64,000 nt of DNA from Scytonema sp. UIC 10036 (GCF_009725235.1 NZ_WJFC01000049.1:7163-71162); one strand, 5' to 3'; counted from the first letter of the stretch, positions 25,956 through 35,007 are shown. Translations and numbers: made by a program. Notes: a model not told the origin generated them from the sequence alone.

Positions 25956-26049
25956 GTGACTGTACTGTCAGCAGTTTATCAACGAGCAAGCATTTAGAAC
26001 AAGATCTCGCAAGTTCTCCTTAAGATGGGTGCGATCGGACTGTACAGTG

Positions 26050-26295
26050 ATGGATGTAGTAAGGACTTTTTTTAGACCAAGTGGAAGTCGGTTGGCTCGT
26101 TTGGAAGCACCGATAAAATGGTACGCCAAAAATGAAGGAGACGTAGCTGTTATGGGATTGTCACTCGTGAATGTCTGGTCTCTATTTCAGCTATATCCAC
26201 AGCGTTGGCCTTTTGTTCTGAACTTGCTTTCTTGGATTCCTTCGATCCGAAATGGTTATTTAATTGTTAAGACTAAGATAGAGCCGTTGTTGTAA
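26050..26295 (+). CDS. Small hypothetical protein, possibly membrane-associated
   Basis: The 81-residue frame from ATG 26050 (MDVVRTFFRPSGSRLARLEA; an ATG at 26029 is also open) contains a hydrophobic stretch, MGLSLVNVWSLFQLYPQRWP then FVLNLLSWIPSI. I do not recognise the family. It could be the C-terminal remnant of a larger membrane protein. It is divergent from the ABM-like gene and may share its promoter region. Confidence 0.45.
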   Translation: MDVVRTFFRPSGSRLARLEAPIKWYAKNEGDVAVMGLSLVNVWSLFQLYPQRWPFVLNLLSWIPSIRNGYLIVKTKIEPLL

Positions 26296-26383
26296 GTAGG
26301 TGCAGGTAAATAAATATTTATCCCAAAGACTTACCTGCTCTACCTCCTGCTATTTTTTAGTTCCGTTGAACTTACGTTATTTA

Positions 26384-26956
26384 CTATCGATCTAACCAGT
26401 TCAGCAGCCCAAGTGAAGTAGCGCCTCCTACAAGGTGAGCGCCTATCAGATTGACGTTTGCCAAAACTACAAAAAGATCTAGGGAACGAATGACATTTTC
26501 AGGTCTGTAGACTGCCACTCCTTGAGGTAGAGCTAGAGCTTTCGATAGTACAGCAACAACGGTCACTTCAGATGCTAAAAAAGCTAACAATAGCCCTATC
26601 AAACTGACGATTAATCCAATGCGTAATACTTGAATTACGTCCTCTTTCCTTGGATGTAGTTCACGGTTAGGGGACTGTAAAAGTTTGTCTAAACGCCTGT
26701 AGCGGTTCACCCAATAGAGCCTAAAACACAGCACTAAAATCCCAATAATACCAAAAAAGACTCCAAACCCCATGGCCGAATTCGTCGTTGTTTGGTCAAT
26801 GGAACTACGGCTAAATATTGCCAAGAACAAAGCCAAGCCTGAAACAGCACCTAGTGCTAACTGTACCCAGAAGCTAATCGGTCTTACTACGTGAAAAGTA
26901 GCTGCAAATTTTTGCTTTGTTGGTACAGGTAAGTATGAATTTAAGTCATTTGACAT
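26384..26956 (-). CDS. DUF3611 family membrane protein
   Basis: The start is placed at ATG 26956 because AAGGAG lies seven bases upstream; the open frame extends 26 codons farther but looks unlike the family there. The 190-residue protein has four membrane segments (about 30-50, 62-82, 112-135, 160-180). It has the family hallmarks ATFHVVRPISFWVQLALGAVSG, RYRRLDKLLQSP and VVLANVNLIGAHLVG, in order. DUF3611 occurs in cyanobacteria and chloroplasts; its function is unknown, and a thylakoid or envelope place is likely. Confidence 0.85.
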   Translation of the reverse strand: MSNDLNSYLPVPTKQKFAATFHVVRPISFWVQLALGAVSGLALFLAIFSRSSIDQTTTNSAMGFGVFFGIIGILVLCFRLYWVNRYRRLDKLLQSPNRELHPRKEDVIQVLRIGLIVSLIGLLLAFLASEVTVVAVLSKALALPQGVAVYRPENVIRSLDLFVVLANVNLIGAHLVGGATSLGLLNWLDR

Positions 26957-27034
26957 ATCCCTTCTCCTTAAACCTGATAAACTATCTTTTGATTTTTGAA
27001 AATAGTTTGAGTTCAGTAATTTTGGACTTGGCAT

Positions 27035-27905
27035 AGCGCCTTAAAGAGTTAACAATTTTCTACTTTTTAATTAGAGGTAGCAGCTGGTAACTGCTTTAAT
27101 CTGATTGTGATAATTTGGGTTAAACTATTGGAGTCATTCAAAATTGACCAACCTTGGTCACAAGGCGGTGTTTTAATCACCAAAAATTGTATTTTTTGCC
27201 ATAAACCCACCCCGTGACCAGCGGACTCGGAGAGCCTATAAAGTTAATTAATTGGTAAAGTTTGGTCATTTTTGGACAGTTTTTTTTCAAAGAGAGTTGG
27301 GAGGCACAGCTACAATTAAGACTCCTCATGCTTAATAGACTTTAAAACCAAGACGGCTTTGGTTGATTTCCTGTTAAATTTCCGCTGTTAGGTCAATCAG
27401 CCGTACACCCATATATGGATTCGACTCGACCAGTTGTGACTAATTGATTAGCAACTTGTCTAGCTTTTATGTCTGTTAGATAAGTACATCCTGCATTCCT
27501 ACCAATAATAAACTATCAAATATTAACGGAAATCAAGTCATTCTCTAGAAAGATGTAGCAAGCAGACATTTTTGATTTTAGGTAGTAAACAATTTAGACT
27601 TAAGAATGAAGACTATACGTAACGTTCGTTCATTAAGTTCAAGAGTTAAACTTAACTGCCGAGGATATATTTACTACTGGTATTGGGTAAGCCGAGGGCC
27701 TCGATTCTCCTATACAGACCTATGCGATCGGCTTGACAAAATTCTTGAAGTTTAGCAAGTTTCATGTTGGCAGGCGAGAGTCGATAGTGATGCTCTCTGC
27801 TTCTGCTAAAAGGACGTCTGTATTCAATCAGACTCCTTTTTTTCTTTAAATTCAAGCATTGAGTTTTAAATTCAGTATATTTACTAAGTTACAAACGTTA
27901 CTCAA
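27035..27905. other. Long non-coding region upstream of sigma factor
   Basis: About 870 bases. 27488-27582 is copy B of the dispersed sequence also found at 23240-23334. A short minus-strand frame at 27652-27855 (67 codons) has no support. The high AT content and distance suggest the sigma gene's regulatory region lies here, but I cannot define a promoter. Confidence 0.5.
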
Positions 27906-28007
27906 TTGCCTATAACAAGAAAGAAAGGCTGGCATCTGCTAAAAGACAGATTTATTTATAAATTTAAAGACCTATTTTGTGTTTCCATCTCCTATAAGGA
28001 CTCAAAA

Positions 28008-29129
28008 ATGTTAGATTCTCATTCAGCTTCATTGGGTTGTTCACACTCTCAAGATACAGATTCAGCTTTTTGGCAGTTATGGCAAGAATACCGAGACTAT
28101 CTTTACCGATGTTGTCTGAAATGGATGGGGGGGAACGTTGCGGAAGCAGAAGATGCCCTCAGTCAGGCTATGCTCAAAGCCAGAGAGAAAGTACGGGATT
28201 ATAATGGTGGTATCACCAACTTCAAAGCTTGGCTGACTCAACTGACTAAAAACCTCTGTGTGGATATCCATCGAGAAAGAAACAAAAGCTCGATGAAAAT
28301 GGAAAGTTGGGAAGAAATCGCGCTTACAAAAGAACAAGAATTGGCTAGCCAAGCAGAAACACCAGATCTCGCGGCTACGCGGCGAGATCTCGAAGTTTTT
28401 TTTTGCCGTGCAATTGATGAGTTAGCAGATAGATTGCGCGAGACTTTTGTGCTGCATTTCGAGCAAGAGTTGTCTTATCAAGAGATTGCCGAACAGCTAA
28501 ATATTTCTTACGATAACGTTCGCAAGCGAATTTCCCAAGCGCGGGCAATTTTGCGAAAGCATATGATTGAATATTTGGGAGAGGAACATGGGACGCCCGC
28601 ATCTCCAAAAGCAAGGAAGTCTAAGCAAAAAGAACCCGTTACAGATGATAATTTAGCCTTATCTGAGGAGTTAAAAGAAGTAGAAATTGTTGCAGGTGGG
28701 AATGAGAAGTCTGGTTTCTGTCATTTTGAGCAGGACGAGAAACCGGATTTCTGCAGCTTGAAGCAACATAATGTTAGCTGTAACCAAGAAATCAACCCAG
28801 TGTCTCAGCAGGGGGAGAAACCGAGTTTTTATAACCTTGTAAGTTGGGTTGAGGTACGAAACCTAGGGCATTTGTTGGCTAGACCTTCACTCAACCCAAC
28901 TTACAAGAAAATGACGCTCTTATTGAGCGTAGGTCATTTAGTAGTCCCCCACATTGATTTTGATGGGCTACAAGATTTTCAAGTAGGGTGGGTACTACCC
29001 ACCGTTAGCTGTTGGTGGGTACTGCTCACTCTACTACTTACCCATCAGAATTTATGTGACAGACTACTAGAGCCAGAAACTTCATTTCTGAGGGTGAATA
29101 CTTTTCATCAAGAAATAGACTCAAGCTAA
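28008..29129 (+). CDS. Sigma-70-like RNA polymerase sigma factor with repeat-derived C-terminus
   Basis: The start is at ATG 28008 (AAGGA seven bases upstream). Region 2 is at about residues 20-90 (FWQLWQEYRDYLYRCCLKWM, AEDALSQAMLKAREKV, NFKAWLTQLTKNLCVDIHRE). Region 4 is at about 135-190 (AIDELADRLRETFVLHFEQE, LSYQEIAEQLNISYDNVRKR with the helix-turn-helix). This is an ECF-type layout. After about residue 200 come three copies of an EK(S/P)xF(C/Y) peptide and then residues encoded by two palindromic repeats (about 28842-28910 and 28985-29040). The C-terminal 120 residues are thus read-through of dispersed repeats and probably not ancestral. A chaperone-usher cluster follows directly and is its likely target. 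Confidence 0.8.
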   Translation: MLDSHSASLGCSHSQDTDSAFWQLWQEYRDYLYRCCLKWMGGNVAEAEDALSQAMLKAREKVRDYNGGITNFKAWLTQLTKNLCVDIHRERNKSSMKMESWEEIALTKEQELASQAETPDLAATRRDLEVFFCRAIDELADRLRETFVLHFEQELSYQEIAEQLNISYDNVRKRISQARAILRKHMIEYLGEEHGTPASPKARKSKQKEPVTDDNLALSEELKEVEIVAGGNEKSGFCHFEQDEKPDFCSLKQHNVSCNQEINPVSQQGEKPSFYNLVSWVEVRNLGHLLARPSLNPTYKKMTLLLSVGHLVVPHIDFDGLQDFQVGWVLPTVSCWWVLLTLLLTHQNLCDRLLEPETSFLRVNTFHQEIDSS

Positions 29130-29172
29130 ATCCTGGTTATATATAGCAATCCTAAATCATTCATCTTAGATC

Positions 29173-29484
29173 TTGCACCATCGTCTTATTGCGAAAATAA
29201 GTGTAGCTGCCCCTGTTAAGGTAACGGCACCTACGGGTTTCGTTGATACTACCAGGCAGGCTCTTGTTTACGGTGCAACTGCCGACAGCAACACAACAAC
29301 ATCTAGTAGCGTTGGGACTGCTTTATGGGACAACCCAGCGATAATGTCCACAAGTCCTTTAAACATTACTCCTGGTAACCATACTTTGAAAGTCGGTATG
29401 AATGCTGGTCAAGTCACTGGCTCTACACCACCACCTGCTGGTGTTTATCAGTATAAAGTCACTCTCACCGCTACTCCTAACTAG
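29173..29484 (+). pseudogene. Chaperone-usher pilin-like protein, 5' truncated
   Basis: 103 residues from TTG 29173. The C-terminal part (SVGTALWDNPAIMSTSPLNI, TPGNHTLKVGMNAG, PAGVYQYKVTLTATPN) looks like the end of a secreted beta-sandwich pilin of the spore-coat-U type, with the final donor-strand-like VTLTAT. There is no signal peptide, an in-frame TAG lies just upstream, and the conserved Cys pair of such pilins is absent. I take it as an N-terminally truncated copy. Its place, just before a chaperone and an usher, fits the pilin role. Confidence 0.55.
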
Positions 29485-29642
29485 AATAGAGTCAAGAACA
29501 AGCCTGCTTTCATTTAGAAATCAGGCTTCTCAAAACCTCGATCTAGTTATCTTAATTCTTTGGAGAGGATTGGATGCAGTGGTTCAAGCTCCAATCCTTT
29601 TACCGCGATGGTTCCTATGGCTGTGTGTTAGACAAATCAAAC

Positions 29643-30551
29643 ATGAAACTTGCTGTAAAGCAGCTTATTTTATATCCTATGAGCAGTTCTACAAAGAAAC
29701 CCGATTTCTTGCAACAATCGAGGTTTTCAAAATTAAAGATCCAGAAAAAAACCGGGCTTCTAGCCCTATCCCCCTTAGGCAGTGTTTTGCTATCTAGCTT
29801 TTTATTATGGGGAACTGCTGCGAGAGCAGACATTGCTATTTCGCCACTAGTGATCGAAACCCAAGTTCAACGAGGTCAAGCCCAAGGAACGATTACAGTT
29901 CGGAATGGAGATGCCAAAGAGTTTCGCGCCCGCGTTTATAGCGCCCCCTTTACCTACGATGCAGAACAAGGGTATAAACCTTTAAAGTCGAGTCCTCAAG
30001 ATTTGACTCCCTACCTGCAATTTTCACCCAGAGAACTGCAAGTCTCTGGTTCAGATGAACGCAGAATCCGCTTTGTTGTGCGCTTTCCTCCCAGTTTACC
30101 GGATGGTGAATATCGCGCCATGCTGTTTACAGAAAATTTAGAAGCGATAATGCAGAAGGAAACCAATACAACCACTGGTATCACCTTCAAAACGGCCATT
30201 GTTCCGCAAGTGGGAGTCGCTGTTTATGTTCGCAAGGGCAATATTTCCCATAATCTCAGTGTGAAAAGTGCTCGATATAATCCTCAATTTAAGCAAGTTC
30301 AACTCCTTGTTCGTAATACGGGAAAAGCTAGTGCCATTCTTCAGGGCGAGTGGACGATTAAAAAGGGAGAGCAAGAGATTTACAAGGGTCGAGGGATAGA
30401 TACCACTGTCATTGCTGAAGGAGAGCGTTATCTGATTGTTGATTATGTTAAAAAATTAGAATCAGGAGAATATCAACTGTCTGGAAATTTGGGCTGGGGA
30501 GTCAACCGGACTAATAAAATTCCATTTAATGTGAAATTTTCTGTTCCTTAA
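29643..30551 (+). CDS. PapD-like periplasmic pilus chaperone
   Basis: The about 302-residue protein has a hydrophobic leader (LLALSPLGSVLLSSFLLWG) ending in ARADIAISP, a signal-peptidase site. Two immunoglobulin-like domains follow: domain 1 with VIETQVQRGQAQGTITVRNG and the G1-type strand (TAIVPQVGVAVYV), and domain 2 (about 200-300). PapD-family chaperones cap pilin subunits in the periplasm and hand them to the usher. The start is uncertain: the leader before the hydrophobic core is long (about 45 residues) and partly encoded by dispersed palindromes such as GAAACCCGATTTCTTG. An upstream ATG at 29574 is also open. It sits between a pilin fragment and the usher. Confidence 0.8.
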   Translation: MKLAVKQLILYPMSSSTKKPDFLQQSRFSKLKIQKKTGLLALSPLGSVLLSSFLLWGTAARADIAISPLVIETQVQRGQAQGTITVRNGDAKEFRARVYSAPFTYDAEQGYKPLKSSPQDLTPYLQFSPRELQVSGSDERRIRFVVRFPPSLPDGEYRAMLFTENLEAIMQKETNTTTGITFKTAIVPQVGVAVYVRKGNISHNLSVKSARYNPQFKQVQLLVRNTGKASAILQGEWTIKKGEQEIYKGRGIDTTVIAEGERYLIVDYVKKLESGEYQLSGNLGWGVNRTNKIPFNVKFSVP

Positions 30552-30973
30552 ACGCTCCTAAAGAGCCGAGGGCAAAACCGAACTGCTAGAAGAAATATAC
30601 CACAAAATTTCTTGGCGTGCCCCAATAAGAAACACGGTTTCTATTATTACTTGATTAATGCTCAACTAGAAACTCTTACTTACAATAATTAGCAATTGAA
30701 TAGACTACCCGTGTGGGGTCATGTGTCAGATATCAAAATTTTTTACCTGACACAATTGCATACGGCTGTAAGCAGATTAGGGCTTACACAGTTGTCACAA
30801 TACTTAATGGATTTCTAGGTACATTGCTGCGCTGTATTCGCTCTATCTGGCAAATACAGCACAGCAATGTACCTTTTTTGATATGCCAGTTGCGGAAGAT
30901 ATGTAGATGTTAAAGGGTGCATTGAATTTTACTAAAAATAGCAGGTTATATATAAATTCGCTTCAATTATGTT
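30552..30973. other. Intergenic region between chaperone and usher
   Basis: 422 bases; the main feature is a long hairpin at 30817-30879 (separate entry). A small palindrome, AGAAACACGGTTTCT (about 30629-30644), belongs to the same dispersed type found in the sigma and chaperone genes. The last 60 bases are AT-rich before the usher start. Confidence 0.6.
30817..30879 (+). terminator. Long hairpin with T-run
   Basis: The arms 30817-30838 and 30853-30874 match at 21 of 22 bases (AGGTACATTGCTG... against ...CAGCAATGTACCT), with a 14-base loop and six T (30874-30879) directly after. This has the form of a very strong intrinsic terminator, but the arm length is also typical of a folded mobile repeat. 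It would separate transcription of chaperone and usher. Confidence 0.7.
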
Positions 30974-33700
30974 ATGCTGAAAGCACCTCTCAAAATCTTC
31001 TATTTTCTAAATTTAATTCCTCTCATTTCAATTAGTGATTCTTTCTTTAAGTCTAGTTTAACTTTAGCAGAAATAGCACCATCTTCACAACTCATAAACA
31101 CTATTTTAACTCAAGAAAATACTCAAGCAGAAAAAAAACAAACAACACAAAAGCCAGCCATTTCACCTCCGAAAAATACTCAACTAGAGCCAGTCTTAAC
31201 CCCGTCACATGAAACAAAGCTTGACCCAAACAATTTAACAGATTCTACAACTTTTATTATCGGGTTAAATGTCGGAGAGCGCAATCTCAATCCGGGGGTT
31301 TTAGTGCGAGGGAAAGTCACGGATACGGAAGCAGTTGATTTTGAAAATTGGCTCATTCCTTATGAAGCTGTCCTGGGAACCTTAAAATTTACATCTAAAG
31401 TTATATCAGATCGCGAAGTCGAGTTGCGATCGCCATTTAAAATTGTTCGGTTCAACCTCAACCAGATTCGCAACGATCCAGAATTGGGGTTAGTGCTTTC
31501 CATTAAAGAGATTAAAGCTCTTTTCGGAATCCAAGCCAAATTTGACAGCCGTGAGTATGCAATTGTTTTTGATGTTCCTGAAGTGCAAAATTCAGCGAGC
31601 AACGAAAGGGAACGACAACCTGTAATATTAAAAGGTCTGCCTAAAATATCTGCTCCAAATCTAACCTTGAGTCAGGTAGAAGAGCACATCAATCTCAGTG
31701 GAACAGAAGGTTCTGATTTGACGAATCAGGGAACTTTATCGGCTGTTGGTACAATATTGGGTAGTAGCTGGTTTGTGCAGGTCGATCAAGCCGACTTAAA
31801 AGAGCGGCAAACTTGGCAATTATCAGAACTACAAGTCCTGAGACAAACAGATAAGAGTGATTATTATTTAGGTTCTCAACCGACTTTTTGGCGCAGTCAA
31901 AGTGGGAATGACTTTTGGGGATTTACCACCATTCAACGTCAGGGGTTTTCTCCTTTTCCTAACTATGGGATTGGGGGTGCAAATCCGACCCAGCGCCTAC
32001 AACCAGAGCGTATTACAGCAACAGTGACAGGTCGTGCTGAACCAGGCACTTTAGTGCGTCTGGTGCCAAATATCTATAGCAAAAAAGTGATTGCCGAGCA
32101 GTTAGTGAATGCTTCGGGAATTTACCGCTTTGATAATGTTCCTGTTGGCAGACAAATTGGAACGAACTACCAAGTATTACTGTATCCTCGTGGACTCTTG
32201 ACTGCCCAACCGCTAGTTGAAAACGCTCGCTTTAAGATATTACCGGAACAATTGCCAGTGGGAACATCAGCACTGGTTATTTCTGGCGGATGGCAACGTC
32301 GATTAAAGAAGAATGATTTTCTAGGAAAGTTTACGCAATTTAACGCAGGAGTTGTGCAAAGGTGGGGACTGGCACAAGATTTAACCGTTGGTGTAGGTGG
32401 TGTTTATAACTCATCATTTAATGCTTTGGGAGAGATTTTTTATCAGCCTAGCGGTTCTCCTTTCAGAGCCGTTGTTTCTGGCTTAGTTGGAAATGATATG
32501 GATGTTAATATCGATTTAATATGGAATGATTATCCTAATTTTTATGCCGGAGTGAGTAGCAATTTGAATTCGATTCACTATAACCTTGATTGGGGAATCT
32601 CACCTCAATTTAGATTTGTCAGTAATGGTAGTTTTGACCAAGGTGCAAATTTTAATATTCAATATTCTGCCAGTGGGAGTAAGTCGTCAACCCTTGCCAC
32701 ACTAGGTGTTAATACAGATGGTCGGTTCAGTTGGAGTCTGAATCAAAGTTTAGGAAAGTTCTACTTTAGCCACCAAGGAAATCATACCAGCACATCTTCC
32801 CAGTTATCATACCTACTTAATCCTTCCCAGTCTTTATTTTTAAATTACCAAACTCTTAATTCGTCACAAAATGCTAATTTGCTAACTGCTTACTGGAGTT
32901 ATAGATCTCCAACTCGCAACAGGTACGGCGAGAATCTTTGGCAAACGGAATTAGGGTATAGAATTGGTTCTGAAGGCTCAGGAATTTATGCGACGGCGGG
33001 AACAACTATTGTACCAGGTATTCTATTACAGGCACGTTATGAGGGAGTTTCCCTGACTTCGGAGCGAAGCAGTTTCAGTCTTCAATTGGTTCCGAGTCTC
33101 AATTTTCAACAGGGAATTAGCCCAGGCGATCGCCAATTGGAACGACTACATACGGAAGGGGGTTTGTTAGTTCGACCTTTTTACGATCGCAACAGCAATG
33201 GAAAGCGGGATAGAAATGAAGAAATATATACAGATAACCCTGAATTTCTCATTATCAACAACCAGGTCGTGAAACCAGGGGAACTCGATATTAAGAAGGA
33301 TAGATTTCTCCTGCGTCTTCCGCCAGGAACTTATCGTGTAGAGTTAGAACCCGCCGGGTTTCCTCCTGACTTTCAACCTTCGGTTAATGCCTTTGCTGTT
33401 GAAGTTGTTGCAGGAAGTTACACACCCATTATCATCCCGCTTCAACCCTCTTATACCGTTGGTGGAGTTGTTACTGATGCCGAAGGAAAACCGCTTGCAG
33501 GAGCACGGGTGGAAGCCATTTCTACCAAATCTAAGTCATCCGTTATATCTATTACTAATAGTGCTGGTGTTTACTATCTAGAACAGCTGCGACAAGGAAC
33601 TTATGAGTTAAAAGTAAACGGTAAATCTGTGGATTTTAATACAATTACAATTAACGCCCAGTCTGAGACTTTACAAGAATTAAATTTAAAGTTGCCTTAA
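30974..33700 (+). CDS. Outer-membrane fimbrial usher (PapC/FimD family)
   Basis: The 908-residue protein has a signal-like N-terminus (about 1-35) and a disordered Gln/Pro/Thr linker. An N-terminal domain (about 85-200, LIPYEAVLGTLKFTSKVISD) precedes a large beta-barrel region (about 300-720) with alternating aromatic strands such as WGLAQDLTVGVGGVY. The C-terminus holds plug/CTD-like and carboxypeptidase-regulatory-like beta-sandwich repeats (RPFYDRNSNGKRDRNEE; YTVGGVVTDAEGKPLAGARV). Ushers form the outer-membrane pore through which chaperone-bound pilins are assembled. The length fits ushers, though the sequence is a cyanobacterial branch far from enterobacterial PapC. It is the last gene of the sigma-pilin-chaperone-usher set. 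Confidence 0.82.
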   Translation: MLKAPLKIFYFLNLIPLISISDSFFKSSLTLAEIAPSSQLINTILTQENTQAEKKQTTQKPAISPPKNTQLEPVLTPSHETKLDPNNLTDSTTFIIGLNVGERNLNPGVLVRGKVTDTEAVDFENWLIPYEAVLGTLKFTSKVISDREVELRSPFKIVRFNLNQIRNDPELGLVLSIKEIKALFGIQAKFDSREYAIVFDVPEVQNSASNERERQPVILKGLPKISAPNLTLSQVEEHINLSGTEGSDLTNQGTLSAVGTILGSSWFVQVDQADLKERQTWQLSELQVLRQTDKSDYYLGSQPTFWRSQSGNDFWGFTTIQRQGFSPFPNYGIGGANPTQRLQPERITATVTGRAEPGTLVRLVPNIYSKKVIAEQLVNASGIYRFDNVPVGRQIGTNYQVLLYPRGLLTAQPLVENARFKILPEQLPVGTSALVISGGWQRRLKKNDFLGKFTQFNAGVVQRWGLAQDLTVGVGGVYNSSFNALGEIFYQPSGSPFRAVVSGLVGNDMDVNIDLIWNDYPNFYAGVSSNLNSIHYNLDWGISPQFRFVSNGSFDQGANFNIQYSASGSKSSTLATLGVNTDGRFSWSLNQSLGKFYFSHQGNHTSTSSQLSYLLNPSQSLFLNYQTLNSSQNANLLTAYWSYRSPTRNRYGENLWQTELGYRIGSEGSGIYATAGTTIVPGILLQARYEGVSLTSERSSFSLQLVPSLNFQQGISPGDRQLERLHTEGGLLVRPFYDRNSNGKRDRNEEIYTDNPEFLIINNQVVKPGELDIKKDRFLLRLPPGTYRVELEPAGFPPDFQPSVNAFAVEVVAGSYTPIIIPLQPSYTVGGVVTDAEGKPLAGARVEAISTKSKSSVISITNSAGVYYLEQLRQGTYELKVNGKSVDFNTITINAQSETLQELNLKLP

Positions 33701-33759
33701 ATATACATGATTCTTCAGTATATATTATGCTCAGCCTAAACGCAGCATATTCCCGCCCA

Positions 33760-33960
33760 AGGCATACCGTAATGCCTCTGAAGAAGAGCAGGAACAACTA
33801 CAACTCAAGATTGCGGTAATTATGCAGTCTCAATTGACAGCGAAAAGACAAGAAGCGATCGCCCGCCTGAGAAACACGATGGATAAAGCTAGCCAAGAAG
33901 CACAAGAGCGAGGATTAACGTCTGAAATCTTAGAATCAATTTTCAATGATGACGAATAAT
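33760..33960 (+). pseudogene. Antitoxin remnant of a PIN toxin-antitoxin pair
   Basis: The frame reads FPPKAYRNASEEEQEQLQLK, then AKRQEAIARLRNTMDKASQE and RGLTSEILESIFNDDE. It resembles the small helical antitoxins that pair with PIN toxins in cyanobacteria (TPEILE...ILxDD ending). No start codon lies before the conserved part; the ATG at 33823 would give only 45 residues. It is likely N-terminally truncated and is followed at once by a toxin fragment. Confidence 0.6.
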
Positions 33961-34144
33961 CGAAGATTTAACAGAAACCACTCAGTTTATTGAGGTGACT
34001 GCACAGATTGAAGAATGGCGAGATCCAAAAGATAATAAGTATCTGGAATTAGCAGTGAGTGGTCAAGCAGAGTGTATTGTGACTGGAGATGATGATTTGC
34101 TGGTGTTAAATCCATTTCGGGGCATTGAGATTCTCACGGTTTAA
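33961..34144 (+). pseudogene. PIN-domain toxin remnant
   Basis: A frame next to the antitoxin reads RDPKDNKYLELAVSGQAECI, then VTGDDDLLVLNPFRGIEILT. This is the C-terminal half of a PIN nuclease of the COG1569 type; the RDPKDNK and TGDDDL acidic residues belong to the active site. The N-terminal half with the first catalytic Asp is missing. Confidence 0.65.
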
Positions 34145-34256
34145 GAATTTTTGGCAAAGAAATAGCAAGCACTACCCCTACATCCATCCGGGAGCGGTTA
34201 AGAAAACTGGGCGTTTGTCCAGAGCAGGGTGGTTTTTCATCAAGACTACTTTGAGT

Positions 34257-34312
34257 ACAGGAGGCGGAGCCTTGTCTAAAGGCATTCCCAGGCGGAGCCT
34301 GGGAACGAGGGG
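34257..34312 (+). repeat. GGCATTCCCAGGC palindromic repeat, copy 1
   Basis: ACAGGAGGCGGAGCC, then GGCATTCCCAGGCGGAGCCT and GGGAACGAGG, forms a hairpin (CCCAGGC.../GCCTGGG). Related copies are at 63458-63511 (inverted) and 63912-63965. Confidence 0.8.
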
Positions 34313-34338
34313 GGCTGGTCACTGGTTACTGATTACTG

Positions 34339-35007
34339 TTAAGTTCGCAAACGATAACCAATTCCCCTGACGGTCTCAATACGATCGCTTCCCAATTTCT
34401 TCCGCAAGTGACCCACATAAACGTCAACAATATTCGAACCCGGATCGTAGTCATAACCCCAAATGCGGTTCAGTAATTGTTCTCGACTCATAACCTGCAT
34501 CGGGTGACGTAAAAACACTTCTGCTAATATAAATTCACGAGTGGAAAGTTCTACCAACTTATCTCCCACCCAAACTTCTCGTGAGAGCAAATCTAAAGCA
34601 ATATTACCAACTCTTAGAATAGTTTCTTCCTTCGTTCTGGGTACATAACGGTTGCGTAATTGAACTCGGATACGTGCTAGCAGTTCTTCAAACCGAAATG
34701 GTTTGGTAATGTAATCATCAGCACCTCCCTCCAATCCTGCGACCGTATCATCCACACCATCACGGGCAGTGAGGACGATAATGGGGAAGGTTTCTCCTCT
34801 TCCCCTTAACTCTTGCAGTACATCCAAACCATCTTTATCTGGCAAACCCAGATCGAGAATCAATAAGTCAAAATTGTGACTATCCGCCATATCCAATGCA
34901 TCTTTAGCCTTGGTGGCTACTGTGGTTGTGAACCCGTGTGCTTGTAACCCGGTTTCCAGGAAGGCTGTGATGCGAAGATTGTCTTCGGCGATCAGAATCC
35001 GATTCAT
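34339..35007 (-). CDS. OmpR/PhoB-family response regulator
   Basis: 222 residues from MNRILIAEDN (ATG 35007; an ATG nine codons earlier is open but off-family). The receiver domain has the acidic pair EDN, phospho-acceptor Asp52 (LILDLGLPD), Thr in VLTARDG and Lys in DYITKPF. The winged-helix effector domain follows (about 130-222: LDLLSREVWVGDKLVELSTR, MSREQLLNRIWGYDYDPGSN, VYVGHLRKKLG). It is co-directional with, and overlaps, the 3' end of the upstream kinase gene, so the two form one operon and are probable partners. The signal is unknown. It is close in form to RppA/ManR-type cyanobacterial regulators. Confidence 0.92.
   Translation of the reverse strand: MNRILIAEDNLRITAFLETGLQAHGFTTTVATKAKDALDMADSHNFDLLILDLGLPDKDGLDVLQELRGRGETFPIIVLTARDGVDDTVAGLEGGADDYITKPFRFEELLARIRVQLRNRYVPRTKEETILRVGNIALDLLSREVWVGDKLVELSTREFILAEVFLRHPMQVMSREQLLNRIWGYDYDPGSNIVDVYVGHLRKKLGSDRIETVRGIGYRLRT

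Noticed and set aside
27652..27855. 67-codon minus-strand frame upstream of the sigma gene
   Set aside because: No Shine-Dalgarno, no recognisable domain, and it lies in the AT-rich leader region; probably chance.
10018..34144. Shared GATTCTCACGGTTTA at 10029 and 34129 as a mobile-element edge
   Set aside because: The match is about 15 bases inside two unrelated gene relics in opposite coding sense, with no extension either way; likely chance.
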